Notes under the pieces: model-generated
Databases searched by the model: none
What the model was told of the DNA's origin: nothing
Seen by the model: the letters and a program-made list of their open reading frames with translations, nothing else
Shown here: positions 1 through 5,935 of the stretch, in pieces
Layout of the letters: each line of letters opens with the position of its first letter
How positions within the stretch are numbered: position 1 is the stretch's first letter
DNA from: Methanolinea sp. UBA477
GTDB lineage: Archaea; Halobacteriota; Methanomicrobia; Methanomicrobiales; Methanospirillaceae
Direction of reading: 5' to 3'
Assembly: GCA_002509485.1 (NCBI GenBank)
Contig: DAWO01000077.1
Coordinates: 1-11,693, forward strand
Length of the DNA stretch: 11,693 bases
Position numbers and translations under genes: made by a program

Positions 1-963
1 CCCGAAGAGGTGGAGAGGGTGGCCTTGAAAGACCTCGAGCTCGAGGTGGTCGGAAGGTCGAATACCGGCCTCTCGCTCGGATCTCACCAGGCAAACCGGT
101 TCCGGATCACGATCCGGGAGACCACGGGAGAAGACCTGGCGGGCCAGGCAGAAGAGGTTGCCGGGGCGTGCAGGGTAGGAATTCCGAATTACTTCGGCAT
201 ACAGCGGTTCGGGGTGATCCGCCCGGTGACGCACCTTGTCGGGGAGTATATACTGAAAGGCGATTACGAGGGGGCGGTCTGTTGTTACGTGGGCCATGCA
301 TACCCGGGCGAGTCCGCATCCGTCCGGGAAGCACGGACCGCCTTTCTTGAGAGCCGGGATGCCGCACGGGCCCTTCACGAACTCCCCGTTCCACTGGCAT
401 ACGAACGGTCCATGCTCCACCACCTCGCGGCTCACCAGGGAGACTACGAGGGAGCGCTCCATGTGCTCCCCCCAAGGCTCCTCTCCCTTTTTGTCAGCGC
501 ATTCCAGTCCTTTCTCTTCAACAGGACCGTCTCGGCCCGCATGAGGGAGGGGAGATCGCTCTCTTCGCCCTCACCCGGAGACAGGCTTGTATTCGAAGGC
601 GGGAGGGAGGACCGGGTGACTGCCGGAAACATGCGGGCCGCTGAAGCGCAGCAGAAGAGGGGACGGTGCCGGATCGCCATCTTCATACCGGGCAGCAGGG
701 ACTTTGAACCCGGCGGACCGGACGACGAGGTGATGGCCTCGCTGCTTGCGGATTATGCCATCACCCCGGGAGACTTCCAGCGGGCTTCGGAGTTCGTGGG
801 TGTGCGCTACGATGGGGCCCTGCGCCCGGCATCACTCACCACCGATGTGAGAACAGAGATCAGCGGAATGGATCTTGCTCTCTCGTTCTCCCTCCCCCCG
901 GGGCACTACGCCACCACGGTCTGCAGGGAGTTCATGAAAGCGGATCCCCTGCAGATGATCTGA
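1..963 (+). CDS. truD: tRNA pseudouridine(13) synthase TruD, 3' part
   Basis: Converts uridine 13 of tRNA to pseudouridine (TruD/Pus7 family, cytoplasmic). The frame is open from base 1, so the gene begins before the window; 320 codons are visible, against about 400-450 residues in archaeal TruD. Family signatures seen: NRFRI and, 30 residues on, NYFGIQRFG (about positions 187-213), which shapes the active site, and the C-terminal stretch ending in SLPPGHYATTVCREFMK. The catalytic aspartate, in a GxKD motif near the N-terminus of this family, would lie upstream and cannot be checked. The GTG at 10 is in frame but is not the start, because conserved sequence precedes this part of the family. 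The gene ends in TGA at 961-963, inside a terminator-like hairpin. Confidence 0.93.
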   Translation, partial: PEEVERVALKDLELEVVGRSNTGLSLGSHQANRFRITIRETTGEDLAGQAEEVAGACRVGIPNYFGIQRFGVIRPVTHLVGEYILKGDYEGAVCCYVGHAYPGESASVREARTAFLESRDAARALHELPVPLAYERSMLHHLAAHQGDYEGALHVLPPRLLSLFVSAFQSFLFNRTVSARMREGRSLSSPSPGDRLVFEGGREDRVTAGNMRAAEAQQKRGRCRIAIFIPGSRDFEPGGPDDEVMASLLADYAITPGDFQRASEFVGVRYDGALRPASLTTDVRTEISGMDLALSFSLPPGHYATTVCREFMKADPLQMI

Positions 964-978
964 TCCGGGGATCTTTTT
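943..978 (+). terminator. hairpin plus T-tract terminator spanning the truD stop
   Basis: GATCCCC at 943-949 pairs with GGGGATC at 967-973, and TTTTT follows directly at 974-978. The stop codon of truD (961-963) lies in the 17-nt loop. The arrangement is that of an intrinsic terminator, although archaeal termination depends mainly on the T-tract. Confidence 0.5.
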
Positions 979-1390
979 AGTGGCTCTTTTCTACCTGGTA
1001 TGGGCAGGATTGATGAACCGGATACATTTTGTGGGGGTTTTTTCGCCCCACACCCCCATGTGCGATGCCACGCCTCCGCCCCGAAAGATACCGCGAGGCT
1101 GATTCACTGTCAAAATTTGAGCTGTTGGGTATGAGTTCTGTGAGGACGCCCCGGCGGCGGTTGAAGTACTGAATTGGTATGCAGATAACAAATTGATTCG
1201 GTCTCCCGCACAAAACAGCGATGAGACTTTTTTGGTCCTCCATTCTCTGGTTCCTCCCGGTCGCACAACCGCGGATAGAATCTCCCGGATAAAGGATGCA
1301 AAAACAGATGAAGAACGCAGGGATATGTTGTGTTTTGACCCGGAAATCCGCTCCGGGCCGTCTCCTCCGGACACCGGGACACCCTCGTTG
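964..1390. other. 427-bp stretch without an intact gene
   Basis: The stretch lies between truD and the 3' end of arfC. It holds the truD T-tract, the possible frameshifted remnant (1013-1353), and a small perfect hairpin at 1339-1357 (CCCGGA / TCCGGG, loop of 7) that could sit in the 3' UTR of arfC. No tRNA-like fold, clear repeat or convincing promoter was seen. Confidence 0.5.
1013..1353 (+). pseudogene. degenerate coding remnant, function unknown
   Basis: This stretch has no intact gene but reads as protein in pieces. From ATG 1013 the frame gives MNRIHFVGVFSPHTPMCDAT. A one-base shift near 1081 then gives ERYREADSLSKFELLG. A shift back to the first frame near 1129 gives YEFCEDAPAAVEVLNWYADN and continues with ADRISRIKDAKTDEERRDM to about 1353. 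In the unshifted frame there are stops at 1100 and 1118. Two opposite shifts restoring one frame, with protein-like composition on each side (charged helix-like segments, few repeats), suggest a gene broken by indels and cut off at its 3' end by arfC. The frame stays open to 1453, but after FDPEIRSG it becomes Pro/Gly-rich and overlaps arfC. I do not recognise a family. It could also be chance, since GC-rich DNA yields long open frames. Confidence 0.35.
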
Positions 1391-2071
1391 TTACCTGTAA
1401 CAGACGGTGTACTCGGTTACCAGGTTTGTCCCGCAGAGAAAGTGGTCCTTTAATTCCAGCCTGATCATCTCGTCCTCGGACTCGATGTGCATTCCTCCGA
1501 CGAGCGAAGGAGTATCCGCACCGCCGACAATGAACGGGAGATGTATAAGACGGATCTCGTCCACGAGCCGGTGATGGAGCATGTGCCAGTTCAATGTCGG
1601 CCCCCCCTCGATCATCAGTCTTGAAACGCCATACCCTGTTTTGAGTATGTGCATGAGTCGTGGCAGATCGACACGGTCTTCTCCGCATACCTCGACCCGT
1701 GCACCCCTCTCCACGATTGCGTCGATCTTCTCACGGGGAGCGCGTGAAGAGACTGCAATAACGGTCGGGGCATCGGGACCGAGGACATTGGAATCGGGAG
1801 GGATATCTGCCATGCTGCTCGGGATCACCCGGAGGGGGCTTTTTCCCTCCACGAGCCGGACTGTCAGGAAAGAGTTGTCAATTTTGATGGTGTTTGACCC
1901 GACCATGATGGCGTCACATTCGGCACGGGTCCTGTGGAGCAGGAGCTCTGTCCGGGGGTCCATGTACTTCATCAGGATCTTGCTCGACGCCCCTCTCTTG
2001 AGGGTGAGCTTGCCGTCGACGGTGATCTCTGACATCATCAGCACATGGGGTCTATGGGATAATTCGTGCAA
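1391..2071 (-). CDS. arfC: diaminohydroxyphosphoribosylaminopyrimidine reductase (archaeal RibD-C type)
   Basis: NADPH-dependent reductase of riboflavin/F420 precursor synthesis. It reduces the ribosyl group of 2,5-diamino-6-ribosylamino-4(3H)-pyrimidinone 5'-phosphate to ribityl (RibD C-terminal/DHFR-like fold, cytoplasmic). Seen: HRPHVLMMSEITVDGKL (residues 6-22), the DAIMVGSNT...DN..LTVR segment (53-72), MIEGGPTLN (153-161) and DEIRL...PFIVGGADTPSL (171-190), all in family order. At 226 residues it matches the stand-alone archaeal enzyme, with no deaminase domain. The TTG start at 2071 is chosen because GGGAG lies 4 nt upstream and the family starts just before RPxV. GTG 2044 is an alternative, placed about 30 nt after the AGTATATT element. 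No other riboflavin gene is nearby. Confidence 0.9.
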   Translation of the reverse strand: MHELSHRPHVLMMSEITVDGKLTLKRGASSKILMKYMDPRTELLLHRTRAECDAIMVGSNTIKIDNSFLTVRLVEGKSPLRVIPSSMADIPPDSNVLGPDAPTVIAVSSRAPREKIDAIVERGARVEVCGEDRVDLPRLMHILKTGYGVSRLMIEGGPTLNWHMLHHRLVDEIRLIHLPFIVGGADTPSLVGGMHIESEDEMIRLELKDHFLCGTNLVTEYTVCYR

Positions 2072-2107
2072 TATACTCCCTTCTTAACCTGATAGGTTCG
2101 TGGTGAT

Positions 2108-2118
2108 GTCATATAGAA
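2108..2118 (-). promoter_or_regulatory. TATA-like box of arfC
   Basis: On the minus strand the sequence reads TTCTATATGAC. Transcription would begin near 2086, giving a leader of about 15 nt that contains the GGGAG ribosome site (2080-2076) before the TTG start. Confidence 0.45.
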
Positions 2119-2269
2119 GTTCGCCCGCCTGGAAAACTCCTGATCAAAGATTGGGAAAAATTCCCCGTAAAATAGACCTGTTGCTGGAAAACCCACGGTA
2201 ACAACTGATTTAAACATCCAGTACAAAAGACCAATACTCTTATTCTCCCCTGTGCCATCTTACTTAGCC

Positions 2270-2902
2270 ATGAATATCACTGCGCTGCGTCCCCGGTTCA
2301 TGGGATACCTGGAGCCGGTTGCAGAGGTATTTTCAAAATCCGGAATCACGCCAAACCAGATTTCCCTTTTATCCCTTCTATCAGGTCTCCTCTGTGCATA
2401 CCTCTACTACAGGCAGGATTTCATCGCAGGCAGCGTGATGCTCTTCCTCTCTGCGCTGCTTGACCTCATCGACGGCAGCGTGGCCAGGAAAACCTCGAAA
2501 GAGACCCGTTTCGGGGCGGTCTTTGACTGGATCGTCGACAAGTACGTCGATGCACTCGTCCTCCTCGGCATCGGCTTTTCAGGCATTGCCATCCTGTCAC
2601 GTATCCTCCCGGTCCCCACGATTGCCGACTTCGGCGTGGTAACCGTTGCTATCATCGGATCACTGATGAATACGTTCATAAAACCGGTAGTTTACGCAGA
2701 AACTGGTTTTGAAGAGCGAATTCACGGGAAAATCGAAGATCCGCTCGAGGGCATCGGGTTCTTCGGCAGACCCGAGACGTTCCTGGTCCTGCTTGCCGGC
2801 GGACTGACAGGATACATCTGGGTTTCGGTACTGATAATCGCGGTCTGCACCAATCTTTCAGCGATCCAGCGGATCATCTATCTTTACAAAAGACTCTCGT
2901 AA
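2270..2902 (+). CDS. CDP-alcohol phosphatidyltransferase (probable archaetidylinositol phosphate synthase)
   Basis: Membrane enzyme that transfers a CDP-activated archaeol onto an alcohol to make an ether-phospholipid headgroup. The complete family motif DxxDGxxARx8GxxxDxxxD is present at residues 65-90 (D65, D68, G69, A72, R73, G82, D86, D90), giving all metal- and CDP-binding residues. Several hydrophobic segments follow: about 31-47, 53-67, 93-110, 121-138, 168-195. Length is 210 residues, usual for the family. The N-terminus (MNITALRPRF, then GITPNQISLLSLLSG) resembles the archaeal archaetidylinositol-phosphate synthases, but the headgroup cannot be fixed from sequence; archaetidylserine or archaetidylglycerol-phosphate synthase are alternatives. 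ATG 2270 is preferred over GTG 2252 because it opens directly on the conserved N-terminus. The last 29 bp overlap the 3' end of artA on the other strand. Confidence 0.87.
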   Translation: MNITALRPRFMGYLEPVAEVFSKSGITPNQISLLSLLSGLLCAYLYYRQDFIAGSVMLFLSALLDLIDGSVARKTSKETRFGAVFDWIVDKYVDALVLLGIGFSGIAILSRILPVPTIADFGVVTVAIIGSLMNTFIKPVVYAETGFEERIHGKIEDPLEGIGFFGRPETFLVLLAGGLTGYIWVSVLIIAVCTNLSAIQRIIYLYKRLS

Positions 2903-3680
2903 TCTCGTCTATGTAGAGCCTGATCAGATCTCCTGCAAAGTCCGCAAGTTTGGGAATAATCCGGAAGAGCGCGTAGGCGATCACGACCAGGAGCAGAAGT
3001 GCCAGCAGCTCGGCAAAGACATTGTGGGCCCAGAAGAAGCTCTCGTAGCCGTATTCACCGTTCCCGGCAATTTCGGGGAACCAGGGGAACCATTGTTCCG
3101 TATACGCGATGATCACGGCCGTATTCCTGACGAGGTTCAAGATATAGATCGTCGGGACAACGAGCAGGAATACCAGTCCTTTCTGCCGGAGCGTGGTGGG
3201 AACGGCAGCGGCGATGCCGAGCATGATTGCAATAGCCTGTATCCCGGTGCAGGCCAGTATTATCTCGACAAGGAACGCGTTCCTTGAGAGCATGTTCCAG
3301 TCGACGAGTTCTGCATGGTACCCGAGTGCATTCACGAGCCAGACTGTCTGGTCCACCACGACCGATATGAGTATATCCCCGAGAGGGGTGAATGCAAACG
3401 GCGCATAGATAAGAAATGAGACTGCGGCCGCCGTCGAGAGCTGCATCACGAGCCTCTCGCGTTTCAGAAGGTACCTGACCGTGATTATCAGAAACGGGAT
3501 GGAGAGTGCGGCAATCAGGGGATAGAGAAAATTATTGATTGAGAGGTAATATGGGATCTCGGCCCAGAGAAAGAGCACCATGCCCGCCCAGCCGAGCGCC
3601 GCAAAATACTGCCGGAAGCGTCCCGGAACCAGGAACAACAGGAAAAATATGCAGGAGAACAGGACCAGGAATTCCTTCAT
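2874..3680 (-). CDS. artA: archaeosortase A (exosortase/archaeosortase family)
   Basis: Integral membrane transpeptidase-like enzyme that processes surface proteins carrying a C-terminal PGF-CTERM signal and attaches them to the membrane lipid. Seen: 268 residues with about eight hydrophobic segments and the three family active-site positions in order: Cys144 in ILACTGIQ, Arg185 in LNLVRNTAVI, and His219 in SFFWAHNVFAE, where many archaeosortases have a second Arg or a His. The ATG at 3680 is the only sensible start. A T-rich TATA-like box about 28 nt upstream would give a nearly leaderless message. It lies convergent with and overlapping the CDP-alcohol phosphatidyltransferase gene. No PGF-CTERM substrate gene is visible in this window; substrates are usually scattered in the genome. 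Confidence 0.88.
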   Translation of the reverse strand: MKEFLVLFSCIFFLLFLVPGRFRQYFAALGWAGMVLFLWAEIPYYLSINNFLYPLIAALSIPFLIITVRYLLKRERLVMQLSTAAAVSFLIYAPFAFTPLGDILISVVVDQTVWLVNALGYHAELVDWNMLSRNAFLVEIILACTGIQAIAIMLGIAAAVPTTLRQKGLVFLLVVPTIYILNLVRNTAVIIAYTEQWFPWFPEIAGNGEYGYESFFWAHNVFAELLALLLLVVIAYALFRIIPKLADFAGDLIRLYIDEITRVFCKDR

Positions 3681-3702
3681 TGAATATCAGTCAACACGTT
3701 TT

Positions 3703-3712
3703 GGTAAAAAAG
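3703..3712 (-). promoter_or_regulatory. TATA-like box of artA
   Basis: The minus strand reads CCTTTTTTACC, centred about 28 nt before the artA ATG, the spacing of a leaderless archaeal transcript. The element is T-rich rather than a classic TATA, so support is modest. Confidence 0.35.
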
Positions 3713-3764
3713 GATCGTACTTGGAAATGATCCCCGGGCCGCTCCCGCGTTGTACAATCCCAAG

Positions 3765-3772
3765 GCTTAATC
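3765..3772 (+). promoter_or_regulatory. TATA-like box of the TFS gene
   Basis: GCTTAATC, with its TTAATC core beginning exactly 30 nt before ATG 3797. There is no Shine-Dalgarno sequence, so the mRNA is probably leaderless. The same core at the same distance precedes the GMC-type gene. Confidence 0.5.
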
Positions 3773-3796
3773 TGGTATGGTACCCATGTTATAGCG

Positions 3797-4105
3797 ATGT
3801 TTTGTCCGGAATGCAAGAGCCTGATGATCTCGTCCGGTGGCCAGTTGAAATGCAGAAGGTGCGGGTATATCAGAAAGATCTCTGATGACGACCAGATGCA
3901 GATCAAACGGAGTCGCAGCGAACGGGAGATCGTGATAGTCGAGGAGGACGCCCCGGCGACCCTCCCCACCACCGCTGTAAAGTGTCCAAAGTGCGAACAC
4001 AACCTGGCATTCTGGTGGCTCAGGCAGCTCCGGTCTGCGGATGAGAGCGAAGTCAGGTTCTTCAGGTGCTGCAAGTGCGGCCATACCTGGCGCGAATACG
4101 ATTAA
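3797..4105 (+). CDS. tfs: transcription factor S (archaeal TFIIS/RPA12-like)
   Basis: RNA polymerase cleavage factor: it enters the secondary channel of stalled polymerase and stimulates cleavage of the nascent RNA. Seen: an N-terminal zinc ribbon (C3, C6, C19, C22), a charged linker (about 28-60) and a C-terminal zinc ribbon (C63, C66, C91, C94). The diagnostic loop RSADESE includes the acidic pair D82-E83 that acts at the polymerase active site. The end CCKCGHTWREYD is typical. Its 102 residues match archaeal TFS. With the acidic pair intact it should be an active cleavage factor and not an inhibitory paralogue. It is divergent from artA, and a T-tract closes the unit. Confidence 0.94.
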   Translation: MFCPECKSLMISSGGQLKCRRCGYIRKISDDDQMQIKRSRSEREIVIVEEDAPATLPTTAVKCPKCEHNLAFWWLRQLRSADESEVRFFRCCKCGHTWREYD

Positions 4106-4109
4106 ATCA

Positions 4110-4120
4110 TTTTTTTCTTT
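4110..4120 (+). terminator. T-tract terminator after the TFS gene
   Basis: TTTTTTTCTTT begins 5 nt after the stop codon. There is no strong stem before it, which is normal for archaeal oligo-T termination. Confidence 0.5.
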
Positions 4121-4287
4121 CCGTGGAGATCTTCTGTGCTATTTCCTGTTGCTTCAAAAGGAGGTTTCTCCCGCATGGCCTGCAGGTATGGGATAGCCGG
4201 CATTCTGAAGCCGGAATCACCATGCGGTAATGAATCTCGAAAGCCCGGTCTCCGGTTCTGTCCGATATTCCAGTCTGTACCCAGTCA

Positions 4288-4295
4288 GTTTAATC
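4288..4295 (+). promoter_or_regulatory. TATA-like box of the GMC-type oxidoreductase gene
   Basis: GTTTAATC, with TTAATC beginning exactly 30 nt before ATG 4320. This supports 4320 as the start on a leaderless mRNA, since an ATG at 4230 would lie upstream of the promoter. Confidence 0.5.
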
Positions 4296-4319
4296 ATCCA
4301 CGGGCACCCTCTCCACTCT

Positions 4320-5501
4320 ATGGCGATCGTGGTCGGGTCCGGGGCGGGTGGGGCGACCATCGCACGGGAACTCGCTTCAGCTGGCCACCCGGTTCTCATC
4401 ATTGAGAGGGGGCCGGAGATCCCGGAGCAGGATGCGCACCGGCACTACGCGAACGTGAACGCGGAGGTGAAACTGATGCGCACCTTCTGCCTCGGGGGGA
4501 CGACGATGGTCTCCGGCGGCAACGCCCTCCGCAGCCTTGAACCGGAGCTTCGGACGCTCGGCATCGATCTCTCGGCCGAGTTTGCCGAGACGGAGCGCGA
4601 GCTTGGTGTACGGGAACTTCCCGACGACCTGATCGGCGAAGGGACACGGCGCCTGATGGATGCTTCCCTGGACCTTGGGCTCCCTGTCAGGAAGATGCCC
4701 AAGTTCATCGATCCGGACCGGTGCTGCACGGACGGCCGTTGCAGTCTCGGCTGTCCGGTATCGGCACGGTGGACCGCAGGAGAGTACATCAGGGAAGCAC
4801 AGGAGAACGGGGCACGGCTCATTACCGGGCAGGCCGTCTCATCGGTGTGTGTACGGCACGGAGAGGTCTCGGGTGTACGATGCGGAACGCGTGAATATTC
4901 AGACGACCTCGTGGTCATCGCAGCAGGAGCGCTCGAGACCCCCCGCCTTATCAGGCCTCTCGGCATCCCCACCTCTCCGCTCTTCTGCGACACTTTCGCG
5001 ACGATTGGCGGCGTCTACCCGGATATCGGGTTTGACCGCGATGTCCCGATGGGCACGTACCTGGCCCATGACAGGTGCCTCGTCATGCCCCATTATTCAC
5101 GGCAGCTTGGAGCACTCCTGCATGAGACAGGAGGGACTGTGGGCGAAGGGGATGTCCTTTCCATGATGGTGAAGATTGCAGACCAGGATTCCGGCAGTGT
5201 GGGTGAGACGATAGAGAAAGGAGTGACCGCTGCCGATGCCCGGACTCTTGCTGGCGGGGTAGCGGTCGCGGGGGCGATCCTCCAGAGAGCAGGTGTCGAT
5301 CCAAAGACCTTCAGGACCGCTCCACTCCGGGGGCCCCACCCGGGAGGGACGGCACGGATCGGTGTCTCGGTGGACACTACCCTCATGACGGAAGTTGCAG
5401 GGCTGTACATCGCAGATGCTTCGGTCCTCCCATCGGCTCCGGGTGCTCCACCGATCCTGGCCATCATATCGCTTGCAAAACACGCTGCACGGAGGATGTA
5501 G
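4320..5501 (+). CDS. short GMC-family FAD oxidoreductase with cysteine cluster
   Basis: Flavin-dependent dehydrogenase of the glucose-methanol-choline (GMC) oxidoreductase superfamily; substrate unknown. Seen: an N-terminal Rossmann FAD motif VVGSGAGGATIAREL (4-18) with the acidic end of strand 2 at E29-R30, the CLGGTTMVSGGN segment (57-68), VVIAAGALETPRL (198-210), and a C-terminal GMC domain with GPHPGGTARIG (338-348) carrying the family histidine, then GLYIADASVLP (361-371). Its 393 residues are well below the usual 500-600, so the substrate-cap region is reduced. A cluster C135, C136, C141, C145 in RCCTDGRCSLGCP sits between the two halves and could hold an Fe-S centre or disulfides. ATG 4320 is chosen over the in-frame 4230 because the FAD motif starts at once and a TATA-like box lies 30 nt upstream. 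It stands alone, so its pathway cannot be read from neighbours. Confidence 0.82.
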   Translation: MAIVVGSGAGGATIARELASAGHPVLIIERGPEIPEQDAHRHYANVNAEVKLMRTFCLGGTTMVSGGNALRSLEPELRTLGIDLSAEFAETERELGVRELPDDLIGEGTRRLMDASLDLGLPVRKMPKFIDPDRCCTDGRCSLGCPVSARWTAGEYIREAQENGARLITGQAVSSVCVRHGEVSGVRCGTREYSDDLVVIAAGALETPRLIRPLGIPTSPLFCDTFATIGGVYPDIGFDRDVPMGTYLAHDRCLVMPHYSRQLGALLHETGGTVGEGDVLSMMVKIADQDSGSVGETIEKGVTAADARTLAGGVAVAGAILQRAGVDPKTFRTAPLRGPHPGGTARIGVSVDTTLMTEVAGLYIADASVLPSAPGAPPILAIISLAKHAARRM

Positions 5502-5543
5502 AGGCCGCATTGGATTCCGGATAGTGCCCGGGGCCTCCGCCAG

Positions 5544-5559
5544 GGCAGAAGGGTCTGCC
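5544..5559 (+). other. perfect hairpin downstream of the GMC-type gene
   Basis: GGCAGA at 5544-5549 pairs with TCTGCC at 5554-5559 around the loop AGGG. It begins 43 nt after the GMC stop codon. No T-tract follows, so it is not a simple terminator; it may be an RNA structure in the 3' UTR. Confidence 0.35.
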
Positions 5560-5604
5560 GATTGTCCCGAAAAGAGCCGGTGGAGAGAAGGAGGGGATCT
5601 GCAG

Positions 5605-5844
5605 ATGGAAATGATATATACCACGATCCGGGATGTGCAGGGATTTCGTGCGCCTCGGGATCATGGCCTGGCCCTGTACCGCACACGATCCTGGGTCGGG
5701 CCTGAAAGAGTAGTCCGGATTCGTGGACATGGGGGGATTCCCCGGCCTCTCACTCCCGATCATCCTGACCCGGCCGAAACAGGATCCCGCGACCGCGAGG
5801 AGATCTCCTCGTCACCCCGGTGGCCGACATCCCGGGAGCCCTGA
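5605..5844 (+). CDS. doubtful small ORF with good Shine-Dalgarno site
   Basis: A 79-residue frame starting MEMIYTTIRDVQGFRAPRDH. GGAGGGGATC at 5590-5599 is close to the archaeal anti-SD complement (GGAGGTGATC), 5 nt before the ATG, which is the only reason to list it. The rest is rich in Arg, Pro and Ser with no motif and looks like non-coding GC-rich sequence. Most likely not a gene. Confidence 0.18.
   Translation: MEMIYTTIRDVQGFRAPRDHGLALYRTRSWVGPERVVRIRGHGGIPRPLTPDHPDPAETGSRDREEISSSPRWPTSREP
5796..5811. repeat. 16-bp perfect palindrome
   Basis: CGAGGAGATCTCCTCG is a perfect inverted repeat with no spacer, about 95 nt before the TBP TATA box. A dimeric regulator could bind there, but no second copy was noticed in the window. 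Confidence 0.4.
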
Positions 5845-5851
5845 TCTCCTT

Positions 5852-5857
5852 TTTTCA
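5852..5857 (+). terminator. possible T-tract terminator before TBP
   Basis: TTTTTT in a GC-rich surrounding, about 350 nt after the GMC stop codon, could end transcription from upstream before the TBP promoter. The evidence is the T-run alone. Confidence 0.3.
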
Positions 5858-5881
5858 TCGCGGCGATCCTGCCCGGATCAT

Positions 5882-5898
5882 GTGGGGAAGGACCCCAC
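5882..5898 (+). other. hairpin immediately upstream of the TBP promoter
   Basis: GTGGGG at 5882-5887 pairs with CCCCAC at 5893-5898 (loop AAGGA). It ends 7 nt before the TATA box. As DNA it is an inverted repeat that could bind a regulator; as RNA it could close the upstream transcript. Confidence 0.3.
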
Positions 5899-5905
5899 CC
5901 AACTG

Positions 5906-5913
5906 TTTATATA
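5906..5913 (+). promoter_or_regulatory. TATA box of the TBP gene
   Basis: TTTATATA, a near-ideal archaeal TATA box, begins exactly 30 nt before ATG 5936. No ribosome-binding site lies between, so the message is probably leaderless. Confidence 0.75.
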
Positions 5914-5925
5914 CTGTCCTGTGGC

Positions 5926-5935
5926 ATTTATAAAT
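5926..5935. promoter_or_regulatory. second TATA-like palindrome abutting the TBP start codon
   Basis: ATTTATAAAT, a perfect 10-bp palindrome containing a consensus TATA box, ends at the base before ATG 5936. It is too close to drive this gene. TBP bound there would cover the transcription start, so it may be an autoregulatory site. Confidence 0.4.

Larger units (their letters stand above)
5502..5935. other. 434-bp GC-rich stretch without a recognised gene, upstream of TBP
   Basis: It contains a perfect 6-bp hairpin (5544-5559), a good ribosome site GGAGGGGATC (5590-5599) leading an open frame at 5605-5844, a 16-bp palindrome (5796-5811), a T-tract (5852-5857), a second hairpin (5882-5898) and the TBP promoter. 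Frames across it are rich in Arg, Pro and Gly and look non-coding. A non-coding RNA or a long 3' UTR of the GMC gene is possible but unproven. Confidence 0.5.

Noticed and set aside
2038..2226. 62-residue frame on the minus strand upstream of arfC
   Set aside because: It overlaps the arfC start and its TATA-like box, has no ribosome site at its start and no recognisable motif.
4230..4319. N-terminal extension of the GMC protein from ATG 4230
   Set aside because: It would place 30 residues before the FAD motif and include the TATA-like box; the family motif begins directly at 4320.
4175..4405. Minus-free small frame MACRYGIAG... led by AGGAGG at 4160-4165
   Set aside because: The ribosome site is good, but the frame runs over the promoter and start of the GMC gene and turns into Arg/Gly/Pro-rich shadow sequence.
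5723..5935. N-terminal extension of TBP in the open upstream frame
   Set aside because: It is Arg/Pro-rich, crosses a T-tract and the TATA box, and archaeal TBP begins at about MKVKPEDS.
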